From Bondarzewia mesenterica (taxonomy: Eukaryota; Basidiomycota; Agaricomycetes; Russulales; Bondarzewiaceae): a DNA stretch of 64,000 nucleotides. The stretch spans positions 1 to 64,000 of the forward strand of contig SGPL01000025.1 in NCBI GenBank assembly GCA_004802705.1. The letters are read 5' to 3'. The position numbers and the translations under genes are program-made. Positions within the stretch are counted from its first letter, which is position 1. Each line of letters starts with the position of its first letter. A model generated the notes under the pieces. It worked only from the letters and a program-made list of their open reading frames with translations, ran no database searches and was not told the DNA's origin. Of this stretch, positions 1-10,289 are shown piece by piece.

Positions 1-34
1 GTTGATCATCAGTTGCTGATCCGGCGCGTGGCAG

Positions 35-577
35 GCTTACTTCGTGAAGCTCGTTACCGCTGACTATGATGATATCAAGACCTGGGAGTACCTAGATCGC
101 GTTGGCCTCATCCATACAGGCGTACAACAGCAACTCAACACGGGGAAGAAATCGACAAAGTCACCACTTCGCGTTGAATTCATTCACATGGGCTTGTTGC
201 TCGGTAAGACAACCTATGGTTTCTTCTCGCGCTCCTCGAAGATCTTAAATGTTTGTCTTAGGCTATGTCGAGGATATCATCATCGATGCTGTGCTAGACC
301 ACCCAGATCTGGACCTCAAGACCAAGCACGCGGTCCTCAAGGCCCTGAACAAAGTTGTGTGGATGCAGAATGACCGTGCGTATCTTGTACGAACATTTGG
401 TCAGAGAGCATCTCATCTTATGTGTGCCCAGTTTTCGCGAAACACTACGTCAAGGACGTCGATGCGATTGAGGCGGAGAGGAAGCAGGGCTTCTCAAAGT
501 CAATTTTGGCGCAATTCCCAGTCCCTATTGCGATCTCACTAATTCTTACTGGACTTGCGTACAAGTTTTTCGCTTAG
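35..577 (+). CDS. Protoglobin (globin-sensor domain) protein with C-terminal membrane anchor, 5' end missing
   Basis: C-terminal two thirds of a fungal protoglobin, a heme-binding globin-fold domain thought to bind O2, CO or NO. The first visible exon follows an acceptor at about 32-34 (branch-like ctgat upstream). Exons are 35-203, 262-375 and 432-577, introns 204-261 and 376-431, all GT-AG with matching phases. The translation carries the family blocks KLVTADYDDIKTWEYLDRVG, RVEFIHMGLLLGYVEDI, HPDLDLKTKHAVLKALNKV and ending LFAKHY. After the globin domain comes a short acidic linker and a hydrophobic stretch, roughly PVPIAISLILTGLAYKFF, directly before the stop, which looks like a tail-anchor membrane segment. 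The N-terminal part (pre-A and A-E helices) lies left of the window. Family assignment is firm; ligand and role are not known from the sequence. Confidence 0.85.
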
Positions 578-1136
578 TTGTGTATACTCTGTAACTCGAT
601 AGTTCGTGTATTTTTCTTCTTTGAGTGACCTCGGAACATAATTGGATGGTTTGTCTTATCGCATCACCACGACTTACCTGACCATGGATCAGTTTCAAGC
701 CACTGGTCGATTCTCTAGGATCGAGGTACAAGATGGTATGCATGACTGCATGTGAACTCGATCTGAGTGCATCAGATTGCAGCAGCTTGGCGCTCATGAG
801 AGCTGTTATTTTTTTTCGCAGTTGAACCCACCGAACGCACTGTGAGTACTACGCCAGTATTTTGCATTCACTGTCCTTCACGGGTTGGTCCTGTGTAATG
901 GCACCGTTGCTAACAACAGTGTATTGATTTGCAGGAGCGTTCAACTCCACAATAACAAAGTTATATAGCAAGAGTCCTGCAGTGACAGTATAGCTTATAC
1001 TAGCAGTGCCGTCACCCTTCGAAGTTAGGGAATCTGGCTAGTCTCCGTAGCGACCTACACAAAAGACAGTCGTTCTGTGCTAAGGATCCAATCTGGCGCT
1101 CTTCCAAGTTCCGGCAGTTGACTCGCTCATCATCTC
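578..1136. other. Intergenic, no gene seen
   Basis: Spacer between the protoglobin gene and the AIG2-like gene. It has only short shadow frames and no domain, RNA or repeat that I can recognise. Confidence 0.5.
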
Positions 1137-1523
1137 ATGTTCTTCTACGGCACGCTCGCTCTACCGCACGTCCTGCAGCCAGTCCTCTCTTTACCTGTGC
1201 TACCCACCCTTCAACCCGCTGTTATCGATGGTTCACTGTCAAAATGTGGGGACCGTATCCCGCGCTGGTAAGCAATTCTTGGACGCCTTCTGATGGTGGC
1301 GTACGACCTACTGCCAGTGAACGGCATGGCGTACCGGGTCGGGGAGGGAGACGTAAAGCGCTTGGTGTCCTACGAGGGTGAAAATTATAAATTGGTGGAA
1401 ATTATGGTAGTTGTTCATGGCATACCGACTACGGGTCATACATTTGTATGGTGTGGTTACCCGGAGGAGCTGGAAAACGGAAGTTTTGACCCGTCCTTGT
1501 TCCCAGTGCGCCGTGCTGATTAG
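1137..1523 (+). pseudogene. AIG2 / gamma-glutamylcyclotransferase-like gene, frame broken
   Basis: The start at 1137 gives MFFYGTLALPHVLQ, the FYGTL signature of the GGCT/AIG2-like fold (gamma-glutamyl amine or glutathione turnover in characterised relatives). The reading then needs frame changes. KMWGPYPALV (about 1240-1269) is in a second frame. VNGMAYRVGEGDVKRLVSYE and GHTFVWCGYPEELENGSFDP (to the stop at 1523) are in a third. Together these blocks follow the order of a complete AIG2-like protein of about 130 residues. No GT-AG intron explains the first shift near 1231. A 49-nt candidate intron 1268-1316 exists, but its phase does not fit. Either the gene is a pseudogene or two single-base errors are present. 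The intact order and conserved residues argue for recent damage or sequencing error. Confidence 0.6.
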
Positions 1524-2056
1524 GATCCACTTTTTCCTTGAATATTTGATTTTCCCATGGCCTGCTAGTGCTCGAAAGCCTGTGTTACATCCTCCCAAAT
1601 TGACGCGAGATTTGGAGCTTGAGACTTGGACACAAACATCGTCAGCATCCTTCTGTCTGCCTCTATCTCTCATATCAAGTGCCCGTTAACCGTTTCAGGC
1701 AACATTGTTCGATATCTTACGGACTTGGTCTAATCTTGCACAACTGAGTTCAGTCACTGAATGCTTTCCTCTTGTGGTGTACACCTTGCGCTCATCGATG
1801 CATTCCTTCGCCAACGTGTGCATGTTTCTCGAATTCCATACTGCGGGGAACTTTTCTCTACGACTGCGGTGACTTGGGAAGAAGATTTCCATCCCTTTAC
1901 GGGTCCGACCATGCTGATGTTTGAGACCCGTGGACATCTTGTAAAGGCTTTCTTCCACGTTCTTTGACGTGTGCCCTTTGTAGAGTTGAATAAGGCTGTC
2001 CTTGCCTTCGCGCTCTTGCCCACCCCCACCATTTTGCATACCCCCCCGCTCTTGTC
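1524..2056. other. Intergenic, no gene seen
   Basis: Upstream region of the DUF4470/MYND gene. The overlapping minus-strand frames here have no recognisable protein signature. Confidence 0.5.
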
Positions 2057-5000
2057 ATGGCTCATCCTTTGCTTTGGCCAAAAAAGAATTTCTTTTATCC
2101 CATCGGCAACACCTCTCCAATCTGCCTAACCCAGGACATCGCGCCTGAACAATCGGCAAATATTCTTCTTCTTGGTTGTGGGGATCCGCGCAATATCCTC
2201 TTTACTATTTACTCTTCAGGATTGGACAACGCGAAACGTAAGTACTTTCTTCAATCAGTAGATTCTGCTCGCAGCTCAATGACTTTTTTTTTACCAGTTC
2301 CCCATACGCTCGACTTTACTTGCTGCGATATAGAACCAGCGATCATAGGTATTTCCTCATCGCTGCCTTATTAACTATCCTAGATGTCTCTAAGACTTAT
2401 CATCATTTATCACTGCGTAGCACGCAACATCCTCTTATTCACACTTATTGCCGACGGGGAGGCCTCCATCACGGGTCTCGTATGGGACATCTTCTACGAC
2501 TTCTATCTCAGCAGAGCAGCGCTTGCTTTATTGACAAAACACTGTCAAAAGCTTGTTGAATTGTCCAATAGTCTCAACTCTTGGCACAATAGCAAGTATG
2601 GTGTATACTTGAGAATCTGTACTTGCCGCACTCTTGATGAACTCCGTCGTTACTGGACCCTCTACGCGAAGTTTGAGGATATGCCCTCGGCGAGGAAGAC
2701 CGAGATCGTGGATGCTTATAACGCTGGACTGCAAAGGACAGCCGTCGATCTAGGCGCGAACCTGTCCTCTGCACGTTCAGCTGGTCCTTTGTCTACAAAG
2801 GCTGTCCGTTTGGTCTCAGAACATTTCCGGTACTTTTGGCGCACTGGCGTCAACTCCCCAGATCGAGATGCTCTGACTGACGCAAAACTCGTCAATCCAA
2901 CTTCGCATATTCAATGACGGGCCAAGATTTTCCAGTGCATTATGGGACTGACCCATTCGCTGCATTTCATATCGCGTGTGCCTTTACTCCTCTGAAGACT
3001 CATACGGGTTCTCAGACTCGGACTCAGCCACCGACTATCGACTTCGTCCTCCAATCCATCCAAAACCAGTTTGCAGACTGGTGCAAAGCATTCGTAGCAT
3101 CGACACGCATTGATGTGCCGATGATCACAATCAGGTTTTTCACAGGTGACGCTCTTTCGCTTTGTCGTGCGTTCCACCAATGTTCCACCACCTCTTCGAC
3201 AACCTCGGGCTGCTATGTGCGACCTTGGTCTGCGGCACAACTCGAGCTTGATGGTGGCGATTACGCCCCGCATGCCGGATGTAGGGCCCCTGTCTCATTC
3301 GATGTCATCGACACTTCGAACCTTACGGACCACGTTGGACTTTTGAACATTTTGGTCGTCGCCACACCCATCTTATTTCAGTCTCCATCTTCGACCATAT
3401 ACACTGAGACGCTTCTACCCAGTGGTACAGATGCTCTCTATGGTTTCACGGACCATATTTGCGGCGATCTGACCGTGATGTCCATTCTGCTGGATCTCAT
3501 ACCCACGACATTTGTCTCGAGGTTTATGTCCCAGTCAAATGTCCACGAGATCATGTTTTATCGCTTTTCGAGCGGTGACTCTCAGTTTCATCAACGGATC
3601 GCTTGGAAAATCTTGTCTTTGGCGGATTCACGATCTCTCCCTCACGCCGTTGCATTGAACCCAACAGTCTCATTTGATCCAAACGAGCTGGGCATCTTTC
3701 TATTCAGTGTCTATTTGAAGATGTTCTCTGAAGAAGACATGGGCGACTACCTTCAACAAATGTTTTCTGACAAGTCTGCTTTTCACAAAAGGGTCAGAAA
3801 TGGAAACATCATCCATTACGTCCGCGCAAGTTTCGCAGCTCTGCTGAAGGTCGTCAAGGGTCGTATCCCATCTGAGAGCTGGACTTCTGTCATGGAAGCG
3901 TTCTTTGGTCACCTCAATGCAGATAGAACACTCACAACAGGATCCAATAACTATCAGGACTTGTGTTGTCAGCTGCACATCCTTGACATTTACTCTGTCC
4001 AGTCGATAGGAGCTCTCAATAAGGGACGATTCAAGGGTTGGCATGATGTGCCATCCCTAGTATGCGTCGTACTTGTCGTTCCCCGGCATGCCCTCAGCCC
4101 GTTGGAGACCATGGATGTCAACGAAGTCGGGACACCACCACTTCAATGCGAAGTCCGAGGAGCACAATTTCATTGTGTCTTTTCCTCGATACATACTGTT
4201 TTCGGCGCCATCACCGCTACCAGCTCTGACCCAGATGCGGAGCTTGTTTTGGATGAAGACCCTCGCGCTTGGTCTGGTATATCCGACTTGATTGTTTCTT
4301 TTTGGATGCCTTCATGGATACTCACAGTCGAGCCGAGTAGCACTCATATTGGATTCGGCCTCCGGTCTACTCCAGTAACTGCCAGATTCTTCTTCTCCAA
4401 GAAAGTGTTGGACCTCGATCTGCTTCTGTTCAAAGCATCTCTTATTGACACCAAACATATTTTCGTTGCTCGGAGACGTCCTAATTTCCCACAAGAAATG
4501 GAGAGGATCAAAGCTGTATCCAACCTTTCTGCGAGGTCCACACCGACATCAAGGGCAGAGTTGCAAACAGTAGTGACAATGGAACCCGCGCGGAATCGGC
4601 AGATCCTCGATTTTCGCGCCAAGGTCGAGATTGTTGATGATCACGCGAGACAGCTATTGGCGAGTGGCCTTCCCGTAGTGAGCGAACAGATGTCTCCTTG
4701 TACGGTGAAGGTCACATTTGGCAGCATTGTCATCACCATTGCCTACCCGTTCCCTGTCGACGGCACACGCATCAAACTTAGAATTGCTCGAAAATCTCAT
4801 TTCATCGAGGTGAGACCAATTCATCTGTCGTACTTTTGTTAGATGCTGAAAATTTTCACGCAGGCCATTACCCCCCCGTCAGGATTCAGTACTGCCGGAG
4901 GTTTTTTCAGTGACAATTTCCCTGTGATCTTTCGAGGGAAGACGCCCACAATCTGGAATATTCACAGGCTTTACCTGGACCGCCTTCCTGCTCTCAATTT

Positions 5001-5913
5001 GTCTCAAGAAAAAGATATGTCATGGCTCAAAGTCCATCTCGCTCTTATGCTTTCCGACCGCGAAAGGAACCTAAAAGGCAGCGGTCAGAATGCCAAACAG
5101 AATGAGCATGAAACGCTTGCGGACCTAAAGGAGAGCTTGCACTCGCTGTTCTTCCAGTACGCTGGTCTCGAAGACCGTAGGCGAAGCAGTGTGTTGGGGC
5201 TCATCGACCCGTCTTGGGGCGGTCCTCATACCTTATTTTTCGTCAATGACATGCGATTGGACCTCTCGTCACATACTGTGGTCCTGGACGCATACGTCCT
5301 TCCCAATACCGCTATGCTCATTCAGCCTGGCATGAAACTCGCGCTCCGTAGGTTGCAAGAGCAAGGAGTGCTGCAAACTGTAACAGTAGGCGAAGAGATA
5401 CGAGCGTGGAAACACTTACTTCCAGCACTCGTAGAGCGCTGCCGATGGTCGTGGACGCATGGCGACGACTGCGAATACCTCAAGACCGGGAACATTCCTC
5501 CGTCCCTGGAGTACACCGAGAGCCCTATCTGCAGCTGCGGTCGTGGGAAGGATGTCGATGCGCTCCGGAGTGTTAAGGAGTGGGCTCCGTTTGCGCCTTT
5601 CGTCACGCGTGTCGCAGTGAGCCCACTATTTGCAGTGTCGTATTTGGACAGTGTGGGCAGCGTCTTTGATGACGTTCAGTCCGAAAATCACGACGATGTC
5701 ACTGGAGGCCATATTCGCAAGCAGGAACCCCCGTCATCCGCGTCAAACTCTCGGGAACCTTCGTTATCGCCCCTTCAGATCGAGGCGTGCGAGGCATGCG
5801 GTGGAGGTGGGCAGCCGCGCCTAATGTTGTGTAGCAAGTGTAGGAAAGTGCGCTACTGCTCCTCAGCGTGTCAGAAGGCGGACTGGAAGAAGCACAAGGT
5901 TATCTGTCGATGA
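2057..5913 (+). CDS. DUF4470 + MYND zinc-finger protein
   Basis: Large protein of about 1,220 residues. Exons are 2057-2237, 2298-2348, 2421-4809 and 4864-5913 with GT-AG introns in consistent phase. The N-terminus (ICLTQDI, NILLLGCGDPRNILFTIY, LDFTCCDIEPAIIARN) is the DUF4470 domain that precedes MYND fingers in many fungal proteins. A long middle region of unknown fold follows, with MTGQDFPVHYGTDPFAAFHI and IRFFTGDALSLCRA as conserved blocks. The last 40 residues form a MYND finger: CEAC, CSKC, CSSAC, then HKVIC, a zinc-binding protein-interaction module. There is one break: the third exon reads into a stop (2915-2917) just where the conserved block resumes one frame over at 2914, so a base appears to be missing. 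Function is unknown; a regulatory or scaffold role is only a guess from the MYND finger. Confidence 0.8.
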
Positions 5914-5964
5914 AGGGGCCACTATAGCCCACACTGCATTTTTTGCCATTGTTCTTTGAGCGCA

Positions 5965-6306
5965 TCACTGTCTGTCATACAGGGTCAGTACATACTCAGA
6001 ACCCAATGCCTCTGTACCTGTATCATCCATGAGCCATGGAAATGTCTTGAAAATTTCATTCAAAATTTCACCCATGAACATTCTGAGCGCAAACGGCACG
6101 ATTAGCGATTTGTCCTTGGACATACCTGCAGTACTTGGTCGGCCCAAGTCCTCCGGATGAATCATTATCATTCGCATCATTCGTACGAGACCTAGTTTCA
6201 CAGACATATGCAGCACAGGTGACGGATAGTAATCAACATCATGATAAAAGAGAACAAACAATGCAAGAAAACCAAAGGTGACCCTGTTTTGTGATCCTGA
6301 TATCAC
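5965..6306 (-). CDS. Possible 3' exon of an unrecognised gene
   Basis: Open frame of 113 codons whose 5' side is preceded by a good acceptor (tttctag at about 6307 read on the minus strand), so it may be the last exon of a gene. Composition is protein-like, with a hydrophobic stretch FGFLALFVLFYHDVDYY. I recognise no family. Any upstream exons would lie in the AT-rich island, where a MITE starts only 28 bases away, so the rest of the gene may be destroyed. It could also be a chance frame. Confidence 0.25.
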   Translation of the reverse strand: MISGSQNRVTFGFLALFVLFYHDVDYYPSPVLHMSVKLGLVRMMRMIMIHPEDLGRPSTAGMSKDKSLIVPFALRMFMGEILNEIFKTFPWLMDDTGTEALGSEYVLTLYDRQ

Positions 6307-6333
6307 CTAGAAAACAAAACGAACTTAATGAGT

Positions 6334-6530
6334 GGCATCAGCATTTTGCAGAATTTTCTTAATATGTCTTAATATGTCTTAACCTTGCTTAATAATAACA
6401 TCAAGAGAAATTAAGAAAAAAAAGGACCTACTTTATTTGCTCTTATTTATTCTTAATTTTTAAATCAAGACAATTTAAGTGGCATTTAAGTGAGCTAAAT
6501 AGTCAAAAAAATCTACAAATTGCTGATGCC
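6334..6530. mobile_element. Palindromic MITE, copy 1
   Basis: 197-bp element whose ends are inverted copies of GGCATCAGCA followed by a T-rich inner arm. It is flanked on both sides by GAGT (6330-6333 and 6531-6534), which fits a 4-bp target duplication. The inner part is AT-rich (taagacatattaag-type motifs). A second copy lies in inverted orientation at about 9684-9876. No coding capacity, so it is a non-autonomous DNA element. Confidence 0.7.
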
Positions 6531-6534
6531 GAGT

Positions 6535-7478
6535 GCTATTACATTAAATAGTGCCTGCAGAGATTCCTCGTATATTATAGGGTGTTCTCATAGCATCTTA
6601 TTGTTAATTTGACAGGTTGAACATTTGCTGTGAGCTGCCTCTGCACTGGCCGACGAGAATGTTGTCTACATATATAGAACTGCTGATAGGTATGTCAGTT
6701 GTGTGGCCTGCATTATGTCTGTGAAAATATACAAAAGCTGTTTTTCATTATTTTGACATGAAGAAGACACTTGTATTTTGACAACATTAATATGTTCAAT
6801 CCCATGCATTAATCAGCAGTACTTGCTGAGTGCAGTCAATACGTTGTTCAAATGGTCGCTGTAAGTAAGAGAGACTTGTTACAATAACACGCCAATGCGA
6901 GTTCATGTGATAAAGTTTAAGGCAATTTAAGGACAATTTAGTGAATGATATAGAGTCTGAAGATGCAAATTACAATCAGAATATGGAGATTATGAGGAGA
7001 TGATAGTCTGATGATGACTCTTCTATTAGATGAATGGTAAAAAAAACAGTCACATTGCTATCTCCAATAATCTAAAAACTGATCAGAAATAATCACAAGT
7101 TTCTGCAGATAAAAATTCACACAAGTATGTGTTTGATGAACAGTGAACACAATGAACTTCTACATTTGCTTACTGTAACAATGCATAGTACAAGGCATCT
7201 GCAGATGTACCATCACTTATTAACACTTGAGTCATTTCTATATTTTGCAAAACCTTTTTTGATGTACTCTGTCACACTAGAAAGGTGAGCAACTCAGGCA
7301 CATGCAGCATAAAGATAGATGAAGCTGAATTTGGCAGAGGAAGGCTGATCAGATCTGATGTAAAAAATAGAACATAATCTGGCAGTTGCACAATAATATG
7401 AAGGTATGAAGCATTAATCTTATATTTATGAGGGATATCCTAAATTACATATTAGCAGCTGTATCAGTAAATAAGAGA
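6535..7478. other. AT-rich spacer inside the mobile-element island
   Basis: Nearly a kilobase of AT-rich DNA with stops in all frames and no recognisable gene or RNA. Probably decayed mobile DNA, but I cannot name a family. Confidence 0.5.
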
Positions 7479-7483
7479 CAAGG

Positions 7484-8022
7484 TGTCAGGGCTCAGCCTA
7501 AGCCTAACCCCAAACAATCACCAAATAAGAGTTAAAGTGTTGAGGTCTGTGGTTGTCTCAAAGTGCAGGGCCTTACGCTTACAACTGTGGCGAATTCTCA
7601 AGTTAATATTATACAAATAAAGATGAGTACAAAGGGGGCAAGCTTACTTGTGGCGAATTCCTAAGTGCTGAAAACTAGGATGCCACAGGTGCTACACCGC
7701 AGTATAAATACGTAAGTATATTTAGGGCAGGTCTAGTAAATCCTATCTGCTAAGCAGTATGTTTATGCATCAGTCAGCTAACTCGGCATATCAATAAGTA
7801 AGGTCGAGTATGCATCAGTCAGCCAAGTATGAGTAAGCTAAGTACATATCACGTGACTGATCATGTGCTATAACATGTGATAATCTATAAATATGCATCT
7901 AGGCCCCAGTCTGGCTAAGTCTAGATCAGCTGGTGCAACTAGTGGGTCTTTCAAGACTAAGTCTGGCCCCTTGCCTGAGTCCGCAGGTGTTCAGTCCTTC
8001 CTTATCGCAGGGCGATGCATCA
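7484..8022. mobile_element. Solo LTR with 5-bp target duplication
   Basis: 539-bp block that starts TGTCAGGGCTC and ends GATGCATCA (TG...CA ends). It is flanked by an identical CAAGG on both sides (7479-7483 and 8023-8027), as expected for an LTR retrotransposon target duplication. A TATA-like ctataaatatgcatc lies near 7885 in the position of an LTR promoter. No second LTR or internal gag/pol lies next to it, so this is a solo LTR left after recombination between two LTRs. Superfamily cannot be decided from the LTR alone. Confidence 0.8.
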
Positions 8023-8587
8023 CAAGGCTAGTTAAACCCCTCATGATATAGGTGACTAAGCTAGTTATATAATCAGAAAAGAAAAGAAAATACATAATCA
8101 TCATACAAGGCTCATTATTGCCTTAAGCTATAACTGTAGCTGATCAAAACTGATATATAAATTGCAATCTAAAGTTAAAATATTGTTGAGGCCATGAATC
8201 TTGTGCCCTGATAATTCATCGACAATATAGTTGATGTTGTCAAAATACCTCAAGACAGCTCATGCTGTGCCCACAAATTCATGCTTTATCATATATATTT
8301 CAAGTAAGATATAAAGGTAAACTAGTTGAAAAAAATAGATAGCACACTTTTAAATTCTTGTCATCTTCTCTGGAGATCCCTTTCATATTTTTTTAAGACA
8401 TTACATGCACGGCATCTGTGTTTCAAAGAAAGATGCTAGAAGTCTGCATAATTTTTTTTTTAATCTTAGAGATATTGAAAAAAGAATCTGTATCACAGCT
8501 GCCACTGAGCATGTAGCAAAAGTTATCATGAATGAGGGCCTATCAAGAAAGACTATAAAATTTAAAAAGATTGATATGTAAAAAAAA
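8023..8587. other. AT-rich spacer, no gene seen
   Basis: AT-rich DNA between the solo LTR and the inverted SINE-like arms. No coding frame or RNA signature is visible. Confidence 0.5.
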
Positions 8588-8878
8588 AACCCTCAATTAA
8601 TTAAAACTAATTAGTAAAATCAAAATGTTTTGGCTTTCCCTTATTTTAGCTTAGTAGCAATTTAATAGTATTCCTACTAACAGCAGTTAATTAATAACTA
8701 ATTACATGGCTACTAATTAGCTACTAAAAGTGTAAAGTCAAAAAAAATTAATATTTTAATACTTGCCACATGAAAGGTTTGGACTCAAGGCCTCTGTATG
8801 TCACACATTTATCGAGTGCTCTTAACTATCAGGCCAACTGGCTGATATTATTTGAGGCAGATACTAAATTATATACCA
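8588..8878 (-). repeat. Left arm of a tRNA-related (SINE-like) inverted repeat
   Basis: This arm is the reverse complement of the segment at 9113-9347, with an internal length difference. On the minus strand, about 8842-8764 reads as a tRNA-like body: gccagttggc, then a degenerate box B (gagtccaaacc) and the closing tggcaag. The outer end is ccctcaattaattaaaact. A tRNA-derived SINE is the simplest reading; a decayed tRNA gene copied into an inverted repeat is the alternative. Confidence 0.55.
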
Positions 8879-9112
8879 TTTTTTTTAACTTAGAGATTTT
8901 TTTTGACTCAAGTATGGAGTAGATTTATATCTACTTTAAGTACACTCAATAGTTTATAGCTGTGACCTCATAGATTAGATATTCAAACTCTTCTTATTAG
9001 TAGCTTTCTGTGATGTGAGATTTGTTAAATATTTATGCAGAAAATTGTTTAAAAAGTAAAACATATTCATTTTACTTGAGTAAAAAAAAAAAAACTTTAA
9101 GTCGAAAAAAGT

Positions 9113-9347
9113 AGTACATAATTTAATATCTGCTTTATATAATTTTAGCCAGTTGGCTTAGTGGTTAAAACCACTTGATAAGCTTGTGGTATGCAGAGGT
9201 CTTGGGTTCAAACCTCTCATGTGGCAAGTATTAAAATCTTATTTTTTTTGGGCTTTGCACCTTTAGTAGCCATGTAAAGCCAAAATAGAGAAAAGCCAAA
9301 ACACATTAATTTTACTAATTAGTCTTAATTAACTGGGGGTATTTTTC
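9113..9347 (+). repeat. Right arm of the SINE-like inverted repeat with tRNA-like head
   Basis: Within this arm, about 9148-9226 has an internal RNA polymerase III-type promoter. Box A-like tggcttagtggtt and box B-like gggttcaaacc are at proper spacing, and the tips (gcca...tggc) can pair like an acceptor stem. Downstream is an AT-rich tail shared with the other arm. The two arms are head-to-head around a central 230-bp AT-rich spacer. The tRNA-like part is less decayed than in the left arm. It is not annotated as a working tRNA because the anticodon arm is irregular. Confidence 0.6.
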
Positions 9348-9683
9348 TTGATGAAATAATAGACAAGAAAGATGAACCTTCTCTTTAGCTGTAGTATGAC
9401 CTAGGGGAGCCTCTTTGAGCAAGAACTTTAAATAATCTTGAACATTATCGAATGAAAGTCTGGATGGATGATATGAAGGCTGAGAAAAAGGGTCGGCATA
9501 TGAGCAAACTATCAGTTTAAAGTATAATGAATAGAAGTAGAATAAATATCATTCTTTATCAAGCACTCACAGTAATTGATAAAATGATTGATGTAATATT
9601 TAGTCAATGCACATAAGAGCTCATCATTCATGCAGTTGTTTACTTCACATAAAAATGCGACAAGTTCAGTAGAGGATGGTGTC

Positions 9684-9876
9684 TCTATTAGCAATTTGCA
9701 GATTTTTTTGACTACTTAGCTCACTTAAATATTACTTAAATTGTCTTGATTTAAAAATTAAGAATAAATAAGAGCAAATAAGTTGGTCTTTTTTCTTAAT
9801 TTCTCTTAATGTTATTATTAAGTAAGATTAAGACATATTAAGATATATTTAAAAAAATCTATAAATTACTAATAAG
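9684..9876. mobile_element. Palindromic MITE, copy 2 (inverted relative to copy 1)
   Basis: About 190 bp, matching the reverse complement of 6334-6530 over nearly its whole length (shared blocks include gatttaaaaattaagaat and taagagcaaataa). The ends read ctattagcaatttgcag on the left and, reversed, ttattagtaatttatag on the right. These look like the copy 1 ends after C-to-T change. The target duplication is no longer clear. Confidence 0.65.
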
Positions 9877-10289
9877 TCAAGAATCATCTGTCTAAGAAAC
9901 CTTGCAGACAGAAACAATGAGGGGGTGTGACCATCATAATTATTGGTTGCAATGACATGGTGCTCCAAGGCAAGGCACCTGGTATAAGCCTCCTATATGA
10001 GCATGCAGCTGCTCTGGTCAAAATTATTTAGCTCAATTTCATCAATTAAAAAAAGAGGGGATAAATCTATGATCATGACTAAGAATGTATATGATAGTTT
10101 AAGTGATGATTAGGACAAGTTAAGACTGTAAGTATCATAATTTTTATACCGTAGAGTCAAGCTTTCAAAATGATAATTGCCATGACTATGATGTCATTTA
10201 CAGCTATCACTCTTTTTACCCAAAAACTATCGAACACTGTCACATGAGACCTCTCACACATATCATCACCATATTTAGACTACCACCAT
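9877..10289. other. AT-rich spacer, no gene seen
   Basis: AT-rich DNA between MITE copy 2 and the first recognisable part of the non-LTR retrotransposon relic. Part of it may be the 5' region of that element. Confidence 0.4.

Noticed and set aside
1524..2056. Minus-strand frames of 103-114 codons upstream of the MYND gene
   Set aside because: They overlap each other in different frames and show no family signature.
9148..9226. A functional tRNA gene
   Set aside because: Box A and B and the acceptor tips are present, but the anticodon arm is irregular and the same body is repeated in inverted form with extra tail sequence, which fits a SINE-like relic better.
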